Assembly: GCF_025499425.1 (NCBI RefSeq) | Contig: NZ_JAIMCB010000017.1 | Location: 26,435 to 90,434, forward strand | Length of the DNA stretch: 64,000 bases | Source of the DNA: Acidiferrimicrobium sp. IK | Lineage (GTDB): Bacteria; Actinomycetota; Acidimicrobiia; Acidimicrobiales; Palsa-688 | Direction: 5' to 3' | Part shown: piece by piece, positions 25,597 through 34,665 of the stretch | Numbering within the stretch: the first letter of the stretch is position 1 | Layout: each line of letters starts with the position of its first letter | Notes under the pieces: model-generated | What the model saw: only the letters and a program-made list of their open reading frames with translations | What the model was told of the DNA's origin: nothing | Databases searched by the model: none | Program-made: the position numbers and the translations under genes

Positions 25597-26967
25597 TCAG
25601 GTGGCCGGTACCCCCGCCGCGATCACGGCCCGGGCCGCCCGCCGCCCGGACCCGATACAAGCCGGGATCCCCGACCCGCGATACGACGAACCGGCTAGCG
25701 CGACCGCCGGGGACGCCGCGCGCAGCGAGGTCTCGATGCTCGCGACCCGCTCCAAGTGGCCCACCGTGTACTGGGGGAACGCCGCTGGCCACCGGGCGAC
25801 CCGGGTGCTGGTCGGCTCCGGGAGGGACCGCCCGAGCGCCGCGCCCAGCTCGCCGGCCAGCCGATCTACCAGGGTCTCGTCGTCGAGATCGAGGGCTCGA
25901 TGGTCACGGAACCGCCCGGCCGACAACCGCACCACGCTGGTCCCCGGTTCGCTCCAGTGCGGCCATTTGTTGGACGCGAAGGAGCACGCCGTCATCAACC
26001 GGCCCGCGGAGCGCGGCACCAAGAACCCGTTGACGCCCTCTGGCGCCGGGACAGACGACGCAGCGAACGACATCGTCACCAGCGCCACCGACGCGTAGTC
26101 GACCAGGCGCAGCCCGGCCGACGCGTCCGGGGCCATGCCCTCGACGATTCCCGCTGCCGCCGGCGCCGGCGCCGCTACCACGGCGCCGTCGTATCGCTCG
26201 CCGCCGTCGAGCGTCACCCCGCCGCCCGGCGCCGGCCGCACGTACCTCACGGCGACGTCGCGGAACGCGACGCCCCGCTCCACGAGGCGCTCGACGAGAA
26301 CGGCGACCATCCGGCCCAGGCCGTCGCGGGGCGTGAGGAAGATGGGACCGGTGGCGCCGCTCGGCGACGTGCCCCGCAGCGCCAGCAGCAGGCTTCGGGA
26401 CTTGCGGGCGGCCGCGAGGAGCTGGGGGACCGTCGCCGCGGCGCTCAGCTCGTCGGCCCGCCCGGCGTGGATGCCCCCGACCAGCGGGTCGACCAGGCGC
26501 AGCGCCACCTCCTTGCCGAACCGGCGAGCCACCAGGTCGTACACCGACACGTCCTCGGCGATGTCGGTGCGAGGCAGGACCAGGTCCAGTCCGGCGCGTG
26601 CGGCACCGAGCGGGGAGAGGATCCCGCTGCGGACGATCGCGGAGACCTTGCCCGGCACCCCGAGCACCAGCCCGGCGGGCAGCGGTCGCAGCCGCTGCCC
26701 CCACCAGACCATGGACGATCCAGCGGCCGGCGCGAGCAGCTCGTCGGCCAAGCCCAGCTCGGCGCACAACTGGACCGCCTCGGGCACCCGGGTGAGGAAG
26801 GCGTCAGGGCCGGCGTCCACCGGCCGCCCCTCGAAGTCGGGGGTGTGGATCTTCCCGCCGAGGCGTCCCGGCTCGTACACCACGACCTCTGCAGCAGGGT
26901 CCGACCCGGTCAGCTCCCACGCGGCGGCCAGCCCGGCGATCCCCCCGCCGGCGACGGCGTACCTCAC
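25597..26967 (-). CDS. hemY: Coproporphyrinogen III / protoporphyrinogen oxidase (HemY/CgoX)
   Basis: A 456-residue FAD enzyme with the N-terminal dinucleotide fold [17 protein letters not shown] and the GRLGGKIHT motif, the [13 protein letters not shown] strand, and the C-terminal FAD site [20 protein letters not shown]. Because HemQ is present in the window, it most likely oxidises coproporphyrinogen III to coproporphyrin III (CgoX role). GTG 26967 overlaps the hemE stop as GTGA, so hemE and hemY are translationally coupled. A longer in-frame extension upstream overlaps hemE and is not used. Confidence 0.92.
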   Translation of the reverse strand: MRYAVAGGGIAGLAAAWELTGSDPAAEVVVYEPGRLGGKIHTPDFEGRPVDAGPDAFLTRVPEAVQLCAELGLADELLAPAAGSSMVWWGQRLRPLPAGLVLGVPGKVSAIVRSGILSPLGAARAGLDLVLPRTDIAEDVSVYDLVARRFGKEVALRLVDPLVGGIHAGRADELSAAATVPQLLAAARKSRSLLLALRGTSPSGATGPIFLTPRDGLGRMVAVLVERLVERGVAFRDVAVRYVRPAPGGGVTLDGGERYDGAVVAAPAPAAAGIVEGMAPDASAGLRLVDYASVALVTMSFAASSVPAPEGVNGFLVPRSAGRLMTACSFASNKWPHWSEPGTSVVRLSAGRFRDHRALDLDDETLVDRLAGELGAALGRSLPEPTSTRVARWPAAFPQYTVGHLERVASIETSLRAASPAVALAGSSYRGSGIPACIGSGRRAARAVIAAGVPAT

Positions 26968-28016
26968 TGGGCGCCCGAACCGCTCGTCGCCGGCGTCGAG
27001 TGGACCAGGTCCACCAGCCGGGCCAGCACCGACGGGTCGGTCGATGGCAGCACGCCGTGCCCCAGATTGAACACGTGCCCCGGCAGTCCGGCCGCCGTGG
27101 CCAGCACCTGACGGGCTTTGACCTCGGTCGCCTCCCACCCGGCGATGACCACCGCAGGGTCCAGGTTGCCTTGGAGGGCGACGGTGGCGCCTGTGCGCTC
27201 CGCGGCAGCGTCGAGAGGCACCCGCCAGTCCACGCCGACGACGTCGGCGCCCGCCTCGGCCAGGAGGCCGAGCAGCTCGCCGGTGGCCACACCGAAGTGG
27301 ATGCGGGGCACGCCCAGGTCGGCCACGCCGGCGAACACCTTGGCGCTGGCCGGCAGCACGTAGCGGCGGTAGTCGTCGGGGGCCAGCGCTCCGGCCCAGC
27401 TGTCGAACACCTGCACCGCCGACGCGCCCGCCCCGACCTGCGCCCGGAGGGAGGCGATGGCGTAGTCAGCCAGGCGATCGAGCAGCGACGCCCACAGCTG
27501 CGGGTCGGTGTACATGAGGGTCTTGGTGCGCAGGTAATCCTTCGAGGGGCGACCTTCGATCAGGTAGCTGGCGACGGTGAACGGGGCGCCCGCGAACCCG
27601 ATGAGCGGCACGTCGAGCTCCTTGGCGACGATGCGTACCGTCTCGACGACGTAGGGCGTGTGCTCCTCGGCGTTGAACGGCGGCAGCCGGTCAAGGTCGG
27701 CCGCGGACCGGAAAGGCTCGCTCGCCACCGGCCCGACGCCCGGGACGATGTCCACCCCGAAGCCGGCCCCGTGCACCGGCACGACGATGTCGGAGTACAA
27801 GATGGCGGCGTCCACCCCGTAGCGGCGAACCGGCTGAAGGGTGATCTCCGCGGCCAGCTCCGGCTTGGCGATGGCCTCGAAGAAGCTGCCGGTGCCCCGC
27901 ACCGCCCGGTACTCGGGGAGGTGACGCCCGGCCTGACGCATGAACCACACCGGGGTGTGCGCCGCCGGCTGACGCCGGCACGCGGCGAGGAACGCGCTCG
28001 GGGCCCGCTCTGTCAC
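26964..28016 (-). CDS. hemE: Uroporphyrinogen decarboxylase
   Basis: A 350-residue UroD that decarboxylates the four acetate side chains of uroporphyrinogen III. The signatures are [14 protein letters not shown] near the N-terminus, [34 protein letters not shown] and [13 protein letters not shown] at the end. GTG start. It lies between an ACT-domain gene upstream (59-base gap) and hemY downstream (4-base overlap) on the same strand. Confidence 0.96.
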   Translation of the reverse strand: MTERAPSAFLAACRRQPAAHTPVWFMRQAGRHLPEYRAVRGTGSFFEAIAKPELAAEITLQPVRRYGVDAAILYSDIVVPVHGAGFGVDIVPGVGPVASEPFRSAADLDRLPPFNAEEHTPYVVETVRIVAKELDVPLIGFAGAPFTVASYLIEGRPSKDYLRTKTLMYTDPQLWASLLDRLADYAIASLRAQVGAGASAVQVFDSWAGALAPDDYRRYVLPASAKVFAGVADLGVPRIHFGVATGELLGLLAEAGADVVGVDWRVPLDAAAERTGATVALQGNLDPAVVIAGWEATEVKARQVLATAAGLPGHVFNLGHGVLPSTDPSVLARLVDLVHSTPATSGSGAQ

Positions 28017-28075
28017 CGTTTTGCCCGGTAGGTGCGGTCGTGCGTCGCGTTCATCGCCTTGACGCTACTGGCGGT

Positions 28076-28894
28076 TCACTGCTCTGGCCCCCGCAGGGCG
28101 CGACCCACGATCCCCGCGACTCGCCACGGGAACGTCGCGGCTCCCCGGAACAGTTCGATACCTAAACGGACCGGGAAGAAGCCGCCGTGGCTGACCGCCG
28201 CGGGCGCCCCGCCGAGCGCCGCGGCCAGGGCCGGCGGATCGACGTGGCCGGCGATGAGGAACACGTCGGTGGCGGTGCCGTCGCCGGACGAGGCGTGGCA
28301 CGCCTCGACGTTGCACCCGTGGCCTTCGAACCACGACGCGGCGGCGTGGAGCAACCCGATGCGGTCCGGGGCTCTCACCGTCACCAGCACCCGCCCCAGC
28401 TGCTGGGGTTGTGTCTCGACCACCACCGGCGGCTCGGGCGCCCACGCCACCGGCACCGACAGGCGCTCGCCGAGGACCGCCCTAAGGCGGTGACCCACCC
28501 GCTCCCACTCCGCGTCGTCGAAGGGCAGCGTCGGGGGGGCCAGCACCGCTACTCGTTGCAGGGCGAGGCGGCTGCGGGGCAGGACGGTAGTCGCGGCGTC
28601 GACGACCGACAGCCCTTCGCTGGCCAACGCGCCGGCGGTACCGGCCAGCAGCCCGGGCCGGTCCTCGGCCACCACCGTGAGGCGGAACACTCCGGGCTGG
28701 TCGGTCGGGTTGGCGACCGCCCGCACCTCGCCGGCGGCGAGCGGAGGATGGCACAGCACCGCCTCGCCGGCGACGACCTCGGCCGGGGCGCCCATCAGCC
28801 AGGGGGTCCCCACCTCGCCGAGGATCTCGTCGACCAGATCGGCAGGAAGGCTCGTCGCCTCCAGGATCCGCCGGAGGTCTGCTGGACTGGCCAC
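28076..28894 (-). CDS. ACT-domain regulatory protein (GlnD-like ACT pair)
   Basis: A 272-residue protein with two ACT domains: VFRLTVVAEDRPGLLAGTAG (about 68-87) and RVLVTVRAPDRIGLLHAAAS (about 167-186). The arrangement and the DRPGLL/DRIGLL motifs resemble the C-terminal ACT pair of the uridylyltransferase GlnD, but the nucleotidyltransferase and HD domains are absent. It probably binds an amino acid and controls a partner. It is the first gene of the hemE-hemY strand and may be co-transcribed, though a haem connection is only positional. Confidence 0.8.
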   Translation of the reverse strand: MASPADLRRILEATSLPADLVDEILGEVGTPWLMGAPAEVVAGEAVLCHPPLAAGEVRAVANPTDQPGVFRLTVVAEDRPGLLAGTAGALASEGLSVVDAATTVLPRSRLALQRVAVLAPPTLPFDDAEWERVGHRLRAVLGERLSVPVAWAPEPPVVVETQPQQLGRVLVTVRAPDRIGLLHAAASWFEGHGCNVEACHASSGDGTATDVFLIAGHVDPPALAAALGGAPAAVSHGGFFPVRLGIELFRGAATFPWRVAGIVGRALRGPEQ

Positions 28895-28980
28895 GGCAGA
28901 TCGTAGCCTGGGGGCAGCCCGATCGGATCTGTGGCTTGCAATGGGACCCTCCGAGCAATAAGGCTTACACCTTCCCCTCT

Positions 28981-31665
28981 ATGGCACACCCCGAGCTCCC
29001 GGCGGAGCAGGCCCACGTGGACCACGCCTACGCACGCCTGGAAGCGATGCGCGCCGCGGCGACCGGCATGCTCCAGGAGGCGTTCGGTGAGCGCGGCGGC
29101 ACCTTCCAGTCCTTCACGGAGCGTGACATCAGGGTCCGGACCAGCCTCAGCCGCCTCGAGCAGCTCCAGATCGGCGACGAGGCCCTGGTTTTCGGTCGGA
29201 TCGACCGGATCGGACCGTCCACCAACGGCGAGCCGGGGGCCGACGAGACGTTCCACATCGGCCGGCTGGCCATCTCCGACGCCGACCAGGAGCCGCTGGT
29301 GGTCGACTGGAGGGCTCCGGTGGTCGAACCCTTCTACCGGGCGACCGGCGCCCACCCGATGGGTCTCCGTCGCCGCCGGCACTTCCTCACCGAGGGACGC
29401 CGGCTGCTCGACCTCGAAGACGAGCTGTTCGACGAGGAGGGCACCGACGAGGGGGTCGGGCTGGGTCTGTCGGGCTCGCAGGTCCTCCTTGCCGCCCTCT
29501 CGCGGGCCAGGACCGGCCGGATGCGCGACATCGTGGCCACCGTCCAGCGGGAGCAGGACGAGATCATCCGCGGACCGCTCGGTGGCATCCTCGTCGTCCA
29601 GGGCGGCCCCGGCACGGGCAAGACCGCGGTGGCGCTGCACCGGGCTGCCTACCTGCTCTACACCCACCGGTTCCCCCTCGAGAGCCAGGGGGTGCTGGTA
29701 GTCGGGCCCAACCCGACCTTCCTCCGCTACATCGGCCACGTGCTGCCGTCCCTGGGCGAGAGCGGGGTGGAGCTGTCGACCATCGCCGGGCTCTACAGCC
29801 ACGCGACCGGCCGGCGCTCCGAGGACATAGACGCCGCGCGGCTCAAGGGCGGGGCGCGGATGCGCAAGGTCATCGCCCGAGCCGTCGCCGACCGCCAGCG
29901 CCCGCTCCGGCGCACGGTGGAGATCCCCTATGGCCGGGCCGTCCTTCGCCTCACGCCGGAGGCCAGCGCCCAGATCGTCGCGGTCGCCAAGCGCCGGCCG
30001 GGAACCCACAACTCGCGGCGGCGGACCGTGGAGAACCTGCTGTGGCGCCACCTCCTCGAGGAGGTCCACCGGCGCATCCCCGCCGAGACGTCTACGCCCG
30101 CCGAGCTCCCAGAGGAGTACTTCCTCGACGATCCGCCGCTCGACGCGTCGCTCGGCGACGGGGTCGCGCCCGGCGCTGGCGCCGCTGGCGGGGAGCCGAG
30201 CAACGTGGTGCCTTTCGCCCGGCCGGATCCCTCTTCGCCGCCCCTTCCCGCCCCGCTCCCCTCGACGCCCCCAGCCGACGAGGGGCTGACCGCCGCAGAG
30301 CTGGGATCCGAGCTGCGCCGGCAGCCCGACGTGGCAGCCGCGCTGGACCGGATGTGGCCGATCCTCACCGCCGAGGAGCTGCTCCACGACCTCTTCGGCG
30401 CCCGCCCGCTCATCGATCTGGCGGCCCGTTCGGTTCTCTCCGACAGCGAGCGGGCCGCGCTGGTACGGCCCCGGTCGGCGTCACTGGCCGAGGTGCCCTG
30501 GACCGCCGCCGACATCCCCCTCCTCGACGAGGCCCGTGCCCTGCTCGGGCCGCCGAAGCGGCGGGTCGCTCCCGACGAGCCCGAAGACATCCGCCGATTC
30601 GGGCACATCGTCGTCGACGAGACCCAGGACCTCTCCCCCATGCAGCTGCGGATGCTGGCCCGCCGGTCCCTCGGCGGTTCGATGACCGTGGTCGGTGACA
30701 TCGCGCAAGCCACCGGGTCGTGGGCTCCGGAGAGTTGGTCGGAGGTCGTCGCCCACCTCCCCGGAGACCGCGGGTGGCGCCAGGTCGACCTCACCGTCAA
30801 CTACCGCACCCCGGCCGAGATCATGGATCTGGCCCGGCGGGTCCTGGCCGCCGCCGAGCCCGGGATGACCGCTCCTGACGCGGTGCGCGAGAGCGGCGAG
30901 CCGGTGCGGTTCGTTCCCGTCGACGGACCCGCATCCGCCCCTGTCGCCGCCGCCGACGGCCGGCATCAAGACGCCGCCGAGGTGCCGGTGTCCCCCGAGG
31001 CCGCGCCGGAGGCTGTCGCCTACGAGGGCGAGCCGGCGGAGGCTGTGCCCTACGGCGGCGAGCCGGTCCAGGCGTCGCTGTTCCCGCCGTCGGTCGGCGG
31101 CTACCCGTCACCGCCGGCCTACCAGCCGGAGTCGCCGGCGCGCCCGGTCTCGCCGCCGCGCCGGCCTGAGCCGCGCCGGATCGACCAGCGCCAGATCAAC
31201 CCGGGGCAGTCCGAGGCGCGCCAGCCTGCGGTGGCGACGTCAGATGACCCCGGCCTGGTGTCCGCTGTGGTCTCGACGGCCGGGGCCGAGCTCGAGGCCC
31301 TCGCCGGGGGGGCCGGCGGCGACGGCCGCCTAGCGGTCATCGCCCCCCGGTCCCTGCTCGAGCAGCTCTCCGCCGGCCTTCGCTCCGCGGGCATCGAAGC
31401 CGGCGGCGGGTACGGCGCGGACCTCGACGCGCCCGCCGTGCTCTTGGCGGTGGAGGAGGCCAAGGGCCTCGAGTTCGACGGGGTGCTGGTGGTCGAGCCG
31501 TCCCGCATCGCCAGGGAGTCCGCCCAGGGGCTGCGCGCCGTCTACGTGGCGTTGACCCGCGCCACCCGCCGCCTGGCGGTGGTGCACGCGGAGGCCCTCC
31601 CCGAGGCGCTCCAGCCCGAAGGCGCCGGCGCTGCCGGGGGTCACGGCACCGACGTCGCTGGCTGA
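28981..31665 (+). CDS. helD: HelD-like UvrD-family RNA polymerase-associated ATPase
   Basis: An 894-residue HelD protein, a superfamily 1 ATPase that binds RNA polymerase and removes nucleic acid. The N-terminal arm (about 1-110) is helical and charged. The Walker A is GGPGTGKT (208-215), followed by ALHRAAYLLYTHRFPL, and the later motifs are HIVVDETQDLSPMQLRML, VVGDIAQATG and VNYRTPAEIMDLA. Motif VI is seen in AVYVALTRATRRLAVVH. A proline-rich, apparently disordered insertion of about 100 residues lies near 650-755 between helicase motifs, with short YEGEP/YGGEP repeats. ATG 28981 gives the usual N-terminus. It is upstream of and convergent with the CrtQ-like gene. Confidence 0.9.
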   Translation: MAHPELPAEQAHVDHAYARLEAMRAAATGMLQEAFGERGGTFQSFTERDIRVRTSLSRLEQLQIGDEALVFGRIDRIGPSTNGEPGADETFHIGRLAISDADQEPLVVDWRAPVVEPFYRATGAHPMGLRRRRHFLTEGRRLLDLEDELFDEEGTDEGVGLGLSGSQVLLAALSRARTGRMRDIVATVQREQDEIIRGPLGGILVVQGGPGTGKTAVALHRAAYLLYTHRFPLESQGVLVVGPNPTFLRYIGHVLPSLGESGVELSTIAGLYSHATGRRSEDIDAARLKGGARMRKVIARAVADRQRPLRRTVEIPYGRAVLRLTPEASAQIVAVAKRRPGTHNSRRRTVENLLWRHLLEEVHRRIPAETSTPAELPEEYFLDDPPLDASLGDGVAPGAGAAGGEPSNVVPFARPDPSSPPLPAPLPSTPPADEGLTAAELGSELRRQPDVAAALDRMWPILTAEELLHDLFGARPLIDLAARSVLSDSERAALVRPRSASLAEVPWTAADIPLLDEARALLGPPKRRVAPDEPEDIRRFGHIVVDETQDLSPMQLRMLARRSLGGSMTVVGDIAQATGSWAPESWSEVVAHLPGDRGWRQVDLTVNYRTPAEIMDLARRVLAAAEPGMTAPDAVRESGEPVRFVPVDGPASAPVAAADGRHQDAAEVPVSPEAAPEAVAYEGEPAEAVPYGGEPVQASLFPPSVGGYPSPPAYQPESPARPVSPPRRPEPRRIDQRQINPGQSEARQPAVATSDDPGLVSAVVSTAGAELEALAGGAGGDGRLAVIAPRSLLEQLSAGLRSAGIEAGGGYGADLDAPAVLLAVEEAKGLEFDGVLVVEPSRIARESAQGLRAVYVALTRATRRLAVVHAEALPEALQPEGAGAAGGHGTDVAG

Positions 31666-31685
31666 GGGTTCCGGTCCCGCCCCGG

Positions 31686-32837
31686 TCAGCGGCCGGTGAG
31701 TGAGCGGCCCCTCCACGCCAGCTCCCGGCCCAGGCCGATCTTGACCGCCGAGCGGGCGAAGCAGGCCAGGAACACCACCAGAGGCAGGGGGAACGCCGCC
31801 GCTGTCGGCGGCCCGAAGCGGCCGGCTCGGCGGAACAGCCACCCCATCTGTGCGGCCCACGCCACGTAGGTCACCGCCCCTTCTCCCGGCGACGACGGGC
31901 CGGCCCGCAGCAGGCCGCAGGCGACGCCGGCCGCCCTCGCCCCCGACACAGCGGCCAGGATCGCCCCCGTCACCCACCACGCGACCAGGCCCGCGGCCCA
32001 CCGCGGCCCGCCGCCGGCCCCGGTGGCGAGCACCTTCGTCCACCCGTCGACCAGCTGGCGCAGGCCGCCGGGATACATGCGGAACGCGACCGCGTCGCCG
32101 CCGGCGAGGACCGCGACGGGCCGTCCCGCCTGGCGGGCGCGGCGGGCCATGGCCAGGTCCTCGGTGATCTTGGAGCGGACGTCGGGGTGGGCGTGCCCCC
32201 CGATCAGGTCGTAGGTGGCCCGGTCGACCGCCAGGCACGGGCCGAACGCCATCGGCCGGTCCCGAGCCGACTTCGACCCGAGAGGACCGAACGCGCCGGT
32301 GCCCATGAGCGCGACGACGTTGGCCACCGCCGAGAGCTGCTCGTAGGGCCGGACGGTCCGGTGGTACGGCTCCGCCGACACGATGCCGTTGCCCCCTTGA
32401 CGGTCGTGCTCGGCCACGATCCGGGCCAGGCCGTCCGCGCTCAGTGTGACGTCGGCGTCGAGGAAGACGAGCAGCTCCCCGGTCGCTGCCGCCTGGCCCT
32501 GGTGCAGCGCCCAGCACTTGCCGGACCACCCGGCGGGCGGTCCCGACGACTCCAAGACCCGCACTCCGGCTCGCCGGGCCAGCTGGCCGGTCCCATCCGT
32601 GGAGGCGTCATCGACGACCACCACCTCGTCGGGCGGCTCCACCTGCGCAGCCAGCGACGCCAGGAGATGGGGGAGCGAGCTCGCCTCGTCTCGGGCCGGG
32701 ATCAGCACCGACACCCGCCGGCGGGGGGCTCCGCCGGCCGCCGGCGGTCGAGGGCCTGGCGTCCGGATGGCCGCGAGTAGCCAGGCGCCGGCGGCCCATT
32801 GGGTCGCGGAAACCGCGTGACGCCATGCGGGTCGCAT
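31686..32837 (-). CDS. Family 2 glycosyltransferase, CrtQ-like membrane enzyme
   Basis: A 383-residue GT2 enzyme with an N-terminal membrane span (WAAGAWLLAAI), then RVSVLIPARDEASSL, VVVVDDASTDGTGQLA, the metal site LVFLDADVTLS and an acceptor block PAGWSGKCWALHQG. A C-terminal set of two to four hydrophobic helices follows. The W-S-GK and ED motifs (ITEDLAMARRA) resemble carotenoid glycosyltransferases such as CrtQ and related lipid transferases. No carotenoid genes are nearby, so the acceptor is unknown. ATG 32837 sits next to the intergenic microsatellite shared with the divergent PyrE-like gene. Confidence 0.82.
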   Translation of the reverse strand: MRPAWRHAVSATQWAAGAWLLAAIRTPGPRPPAAGGAPRRRVSVLIPARDEASSLPHLLASLAAQVEPPDEVVVVDDASTDGTGQLARRAGVRVLESSGPPAGWSGKCWALHQGQAAATGELLVFLDADVTLSADGLARIVAEHDRQGGNGIVSAEPYHRTVRPYEQLSAVANVVALMGTGAFGPLGSKSARDRPMAFGPCLAVDRATYDLIGGHAHPDVRSKITEDLAMARRARQAGRPVAVLAGGDAVAFRMYPGGLRQLVDGWTKVLATGAGGGPRWAAGLVAWWVTGAILAAVSGARAAGVACGLLRAGPSSPGEGAVTYVAWAAQMGWLFRRAGRFGPPTAAAFPLPLVVFLACFARSAVKIGLGRELAWRGRSLTGR

Positions 32838-32916
32838 CCGGGGCAGTGTGGCACGCCCTCCCGGCTCGGCGTCCAGTTGAGCACCGAGCGCCGTGCACAA
32901 CTGGACCTCGAACCGG

Positions 32917-32990
32917 GCGCCTGCGCCTGCGCCTGCCGCCTGCCGCCTGCCGCCTGCCGCCTGCCGCCTGCCGCCCGCCGCCTGCCGCCT
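32917..32990 (+). repeat. Hexamer and heptamer microsatellite between divergent genes
   Basis: Three copies of GCGCCT (32917-32934) run into eight copies of GCCGCCT (32935-32990), one of them GCCGCCC. The array occupies most of the 179-base gap between the CrtQ-like and PyrE-like starts. Seven-base units would shift promoter spacing if copies were gained or lost. Confidence 0.9.
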
Positions 32991-33016
32991 GCTGGCCCCG
33001 GTACGCTCCCGCCTCG

Positions 33017-33568
33017 ATGACCATCGATGCGACAACGCGGGCCAGCCTGGCCAGACTGGTGCGGGCCCGGGGGTACGAACACCGCGATCCCCCCTTCCAG
33101 CTGACTTCCGGTGGCTGGAGCCACGACTACGTCGACGGCAAGCACGCGGTGGCGTCGGGGGGCGATTTGCGCACCGTGGCCGAGGCGGCACTCGAAGAGG
33201 TCGGTGGCGGTTTCGACGCCGTCGGCGGACCGACGATGGGCGCCGATGCGTTGGCTCACGCGATGGCTCTGCTCAGCGGGACCGGATGGTTCTCGATCCG
33301 CAAGGAGCCCAAGGGCCATGGCCGCAACGCCTGGGTGGAGGGGACCAGGCTTGAGGAGGGACAACGGGTGGTCGTCGTCGAGGACGTGGTGTCCACCGGT
33401 GGTTCGTTGCTTAAGGGAGTCGACAAGCTGAAAGAGCTGGGGGTCGAGGTGGTCGCAGCCACCGCGATCTTGGACCGCAGCCCGACGGTGGCCCAACGGT
33501 TCGCTTCCGCAGGGCTGGTGTGGCGCCCGCTGCTGACCTGGGAGGACCTGGGGATCGAGCCGCTCTAA
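33017..33568 (+). CDS. PyrE-like orotate phosphoribosyltransferase
   Basis: A 183-residue type I phosphoribosyltransferase. The PRPP-binding motif is VVVVEDVVSTGGSLLKGV and the flexible-loop/substrate region contains FQLTSGGWSHDYVDGKHA. KEPKGHGRNAWVEG corresponds to the mobile catalytic loop of OPRTase. It is slightly shorter and more diverged than well-known PyrE proteins, so another pyrimidine-type PRTase role is possible. The ATG at 33017 begins a full fold. No other pyrimidine genes are visible here. Confidence 0.75.
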   Translation: MTIDATTRASLARLVRARGYEHRDPPFQLTSGGWSHDYVDGKHAVASGGDLRTVAEAALEEVGGGFDAVGGPTMGADALAHAMALLSGTGWFSIRKEPKGHGRNAWVEGTRLEEGQRVVVVEDVVSTGGSLLKGVDKLKELGVEVVAATAILDRSPTVAQRFASAGLVWRPLLTWEDLGIEPL

Positions 33569-33580
33569 GGCGCCGCTCGG

Positions 33581-34444
33581 CTAGGCGACCGACAGCAGAT
33601 GAGGGTGGGGGAGGGCCGACCGGCGCTCCCGCGCCGAGGTGTGCTCGGCGATGGCCTGGTAGTACGCCTGCTTGCGGCGGGCCACCCGTCCGGCCCGGTT
33701 CCGGTCCTCGACCAGCTCGGGATCGAGCTGGCTGTTGATGCCGTCTTTCAAGAGGGCCAGCGCCTCGGTGCGCATCTGGGAGATGCGAGAGTCGGTGACG
33801 CCGAGCTCTCGGGCCAACACCTGCATCGGGAGGTCCTCGAAGAAGCAGCCGATCACCACCCGGCGCAGGCGCTCGGGCAGCGCTTGCACCGCGGCCAGCA
33901 TCGTGCGGCGCTGCTCCTCGGCCAGCACCGCGTCATCGGGCGTTCCCTCCGCCACCAGCAGGATCTGCTCGGCCCGACCTTCGAGGGGGAGGGCGTCGAG
34001 GTTGAGCACGACGGCGCGGTGGACGTCGCCGGCGATCGCCTCGACGGCGGCCACGGTCATGCCCATCGCCTCCGCCAGCTCGTCGCTGGTCGGTGTCCGG
34101 CCCAGCTGCGCGGCGAGGCGCTCGGAAGCGGCGGCGACGGCGCGGGCCTTGGCCCGCACCGAGCGGCTGGCCCAGTCCCTCGAGCGCAGCTCGTCGAGGA
34201 GCGCTCCCCGGATGCGGGTACTGGCGAAGCGGCCGAAGGGGATGCCGCGGGCCGGATCGAAGCTGCGAGCGGCCTGCGCCAAGCCGATCATCCCGGCCGA
34301 GATCAAGTCGTCGCGCCCGACGTGGCGGGGGACCCGCCCGGCGACCTCTGCCACCGCGTAGTGCACGAGCGGCATGTGCGCCCGGACCAGCTCCTCTTCG
34401 CTGCTGCGGCGGGGCTGCTCGGCGGTGGTGTGTGCATCAGGCAT
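33581..34444 (-). CDS. FliA/WhiG-type alternative sigma factor
   Basis: A 287-residue sigma-28-family factor: region 2 (LVRAHMPLVHYAVAEVAGRV, DDLISAGMIGLAQAARSFDP, FGRFASTRIRGALLDELR), region 3, and region 4 (LPERLRRVVIGCFFEDLPMQ, then VTDSRISQMRTEAL). The extra 50 residues after region 4, ending RRKQAYYQAIAEHTS, are unusual for FliA, which normally ends at region 4. It may drive motility, sporulation-like or stress genes; no flagellar gene is in the window. ATG 34444 follows weak upstream codons. A 22-bp palindrome lies about 65 bases upstream, between it and the divergent LuxR-type gene. Confidence 0.88.
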   Translation of the reverse strand: MPDAHTTAEQPRRSSEEELVRAHMPLVHYAVAEVAGRVPRHVGRDDLISAGMIGLAQAARSFDPARGIPFGRFASTRIRGALLDELRSRDWASRSVRAKARAVAAASERLAAQLGRTPTSDELAEAMGMTVAAVEAIAGDVHRAVVLNLDALPLEGRAEQILLVAEGTPDDAVLAEEQRRTMLAAVQALPERLRRVVIGCFFEDLPMQVLARELGVTDSRISQMRTEALALLKDGINSQLDPELVEDRNRAGRVARRKQAYYQAIAEHTSARERRSALPHPHLLSVA

Positions 34445-34507
34445 ATGCAAGCTGTCGGACCGTCCGCCGGGCGGCTGCATCGGCCGGGAGGATGAGATCC
34501 TGAGCGC

Positions 34508-34529
34508 CAATGCCCCGATCGGGGCATTG
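34508..34529. promoter_or_regulatory. 22-bp perfect palindrome, candidate operator
   Basis: Each half-site is CAATGCCCCGA read outward-in, with no spacer between the halves. It lies between the sigma factor start (34444, minus strand) and the LuxR-type regulator (plus strand). A self-complementary operator bound by a dimeric regulator is the simplest reading; no match to a known motif was recognised. Confidence 0.6.
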
Positions 34530-34665
34530 AATCTGACCCTTTCGGACTAGTCACCTCGGCGTAAGCTGCGACCGCGGTCCAGCTGCGACTGTTTTGGTCC
34601 GCTTTATCCGAAGATCCGGCGTCGAGGTGGCCCTTCGGGCCCGGGTGCGCCATCCTTTCCTCGTC

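Noticed and set aside
28921..28980. Riboswitch or promoter in the leader before helD
   Set aside because: A TTGCAA -35-like hexamer is present but no convincing -10 or conserved leader fold was found.
32917..32990. Possible CRISPR array
   Set aside because: Units of 6-7 bases are directly abutted with no spacers, and no cas gene is present.
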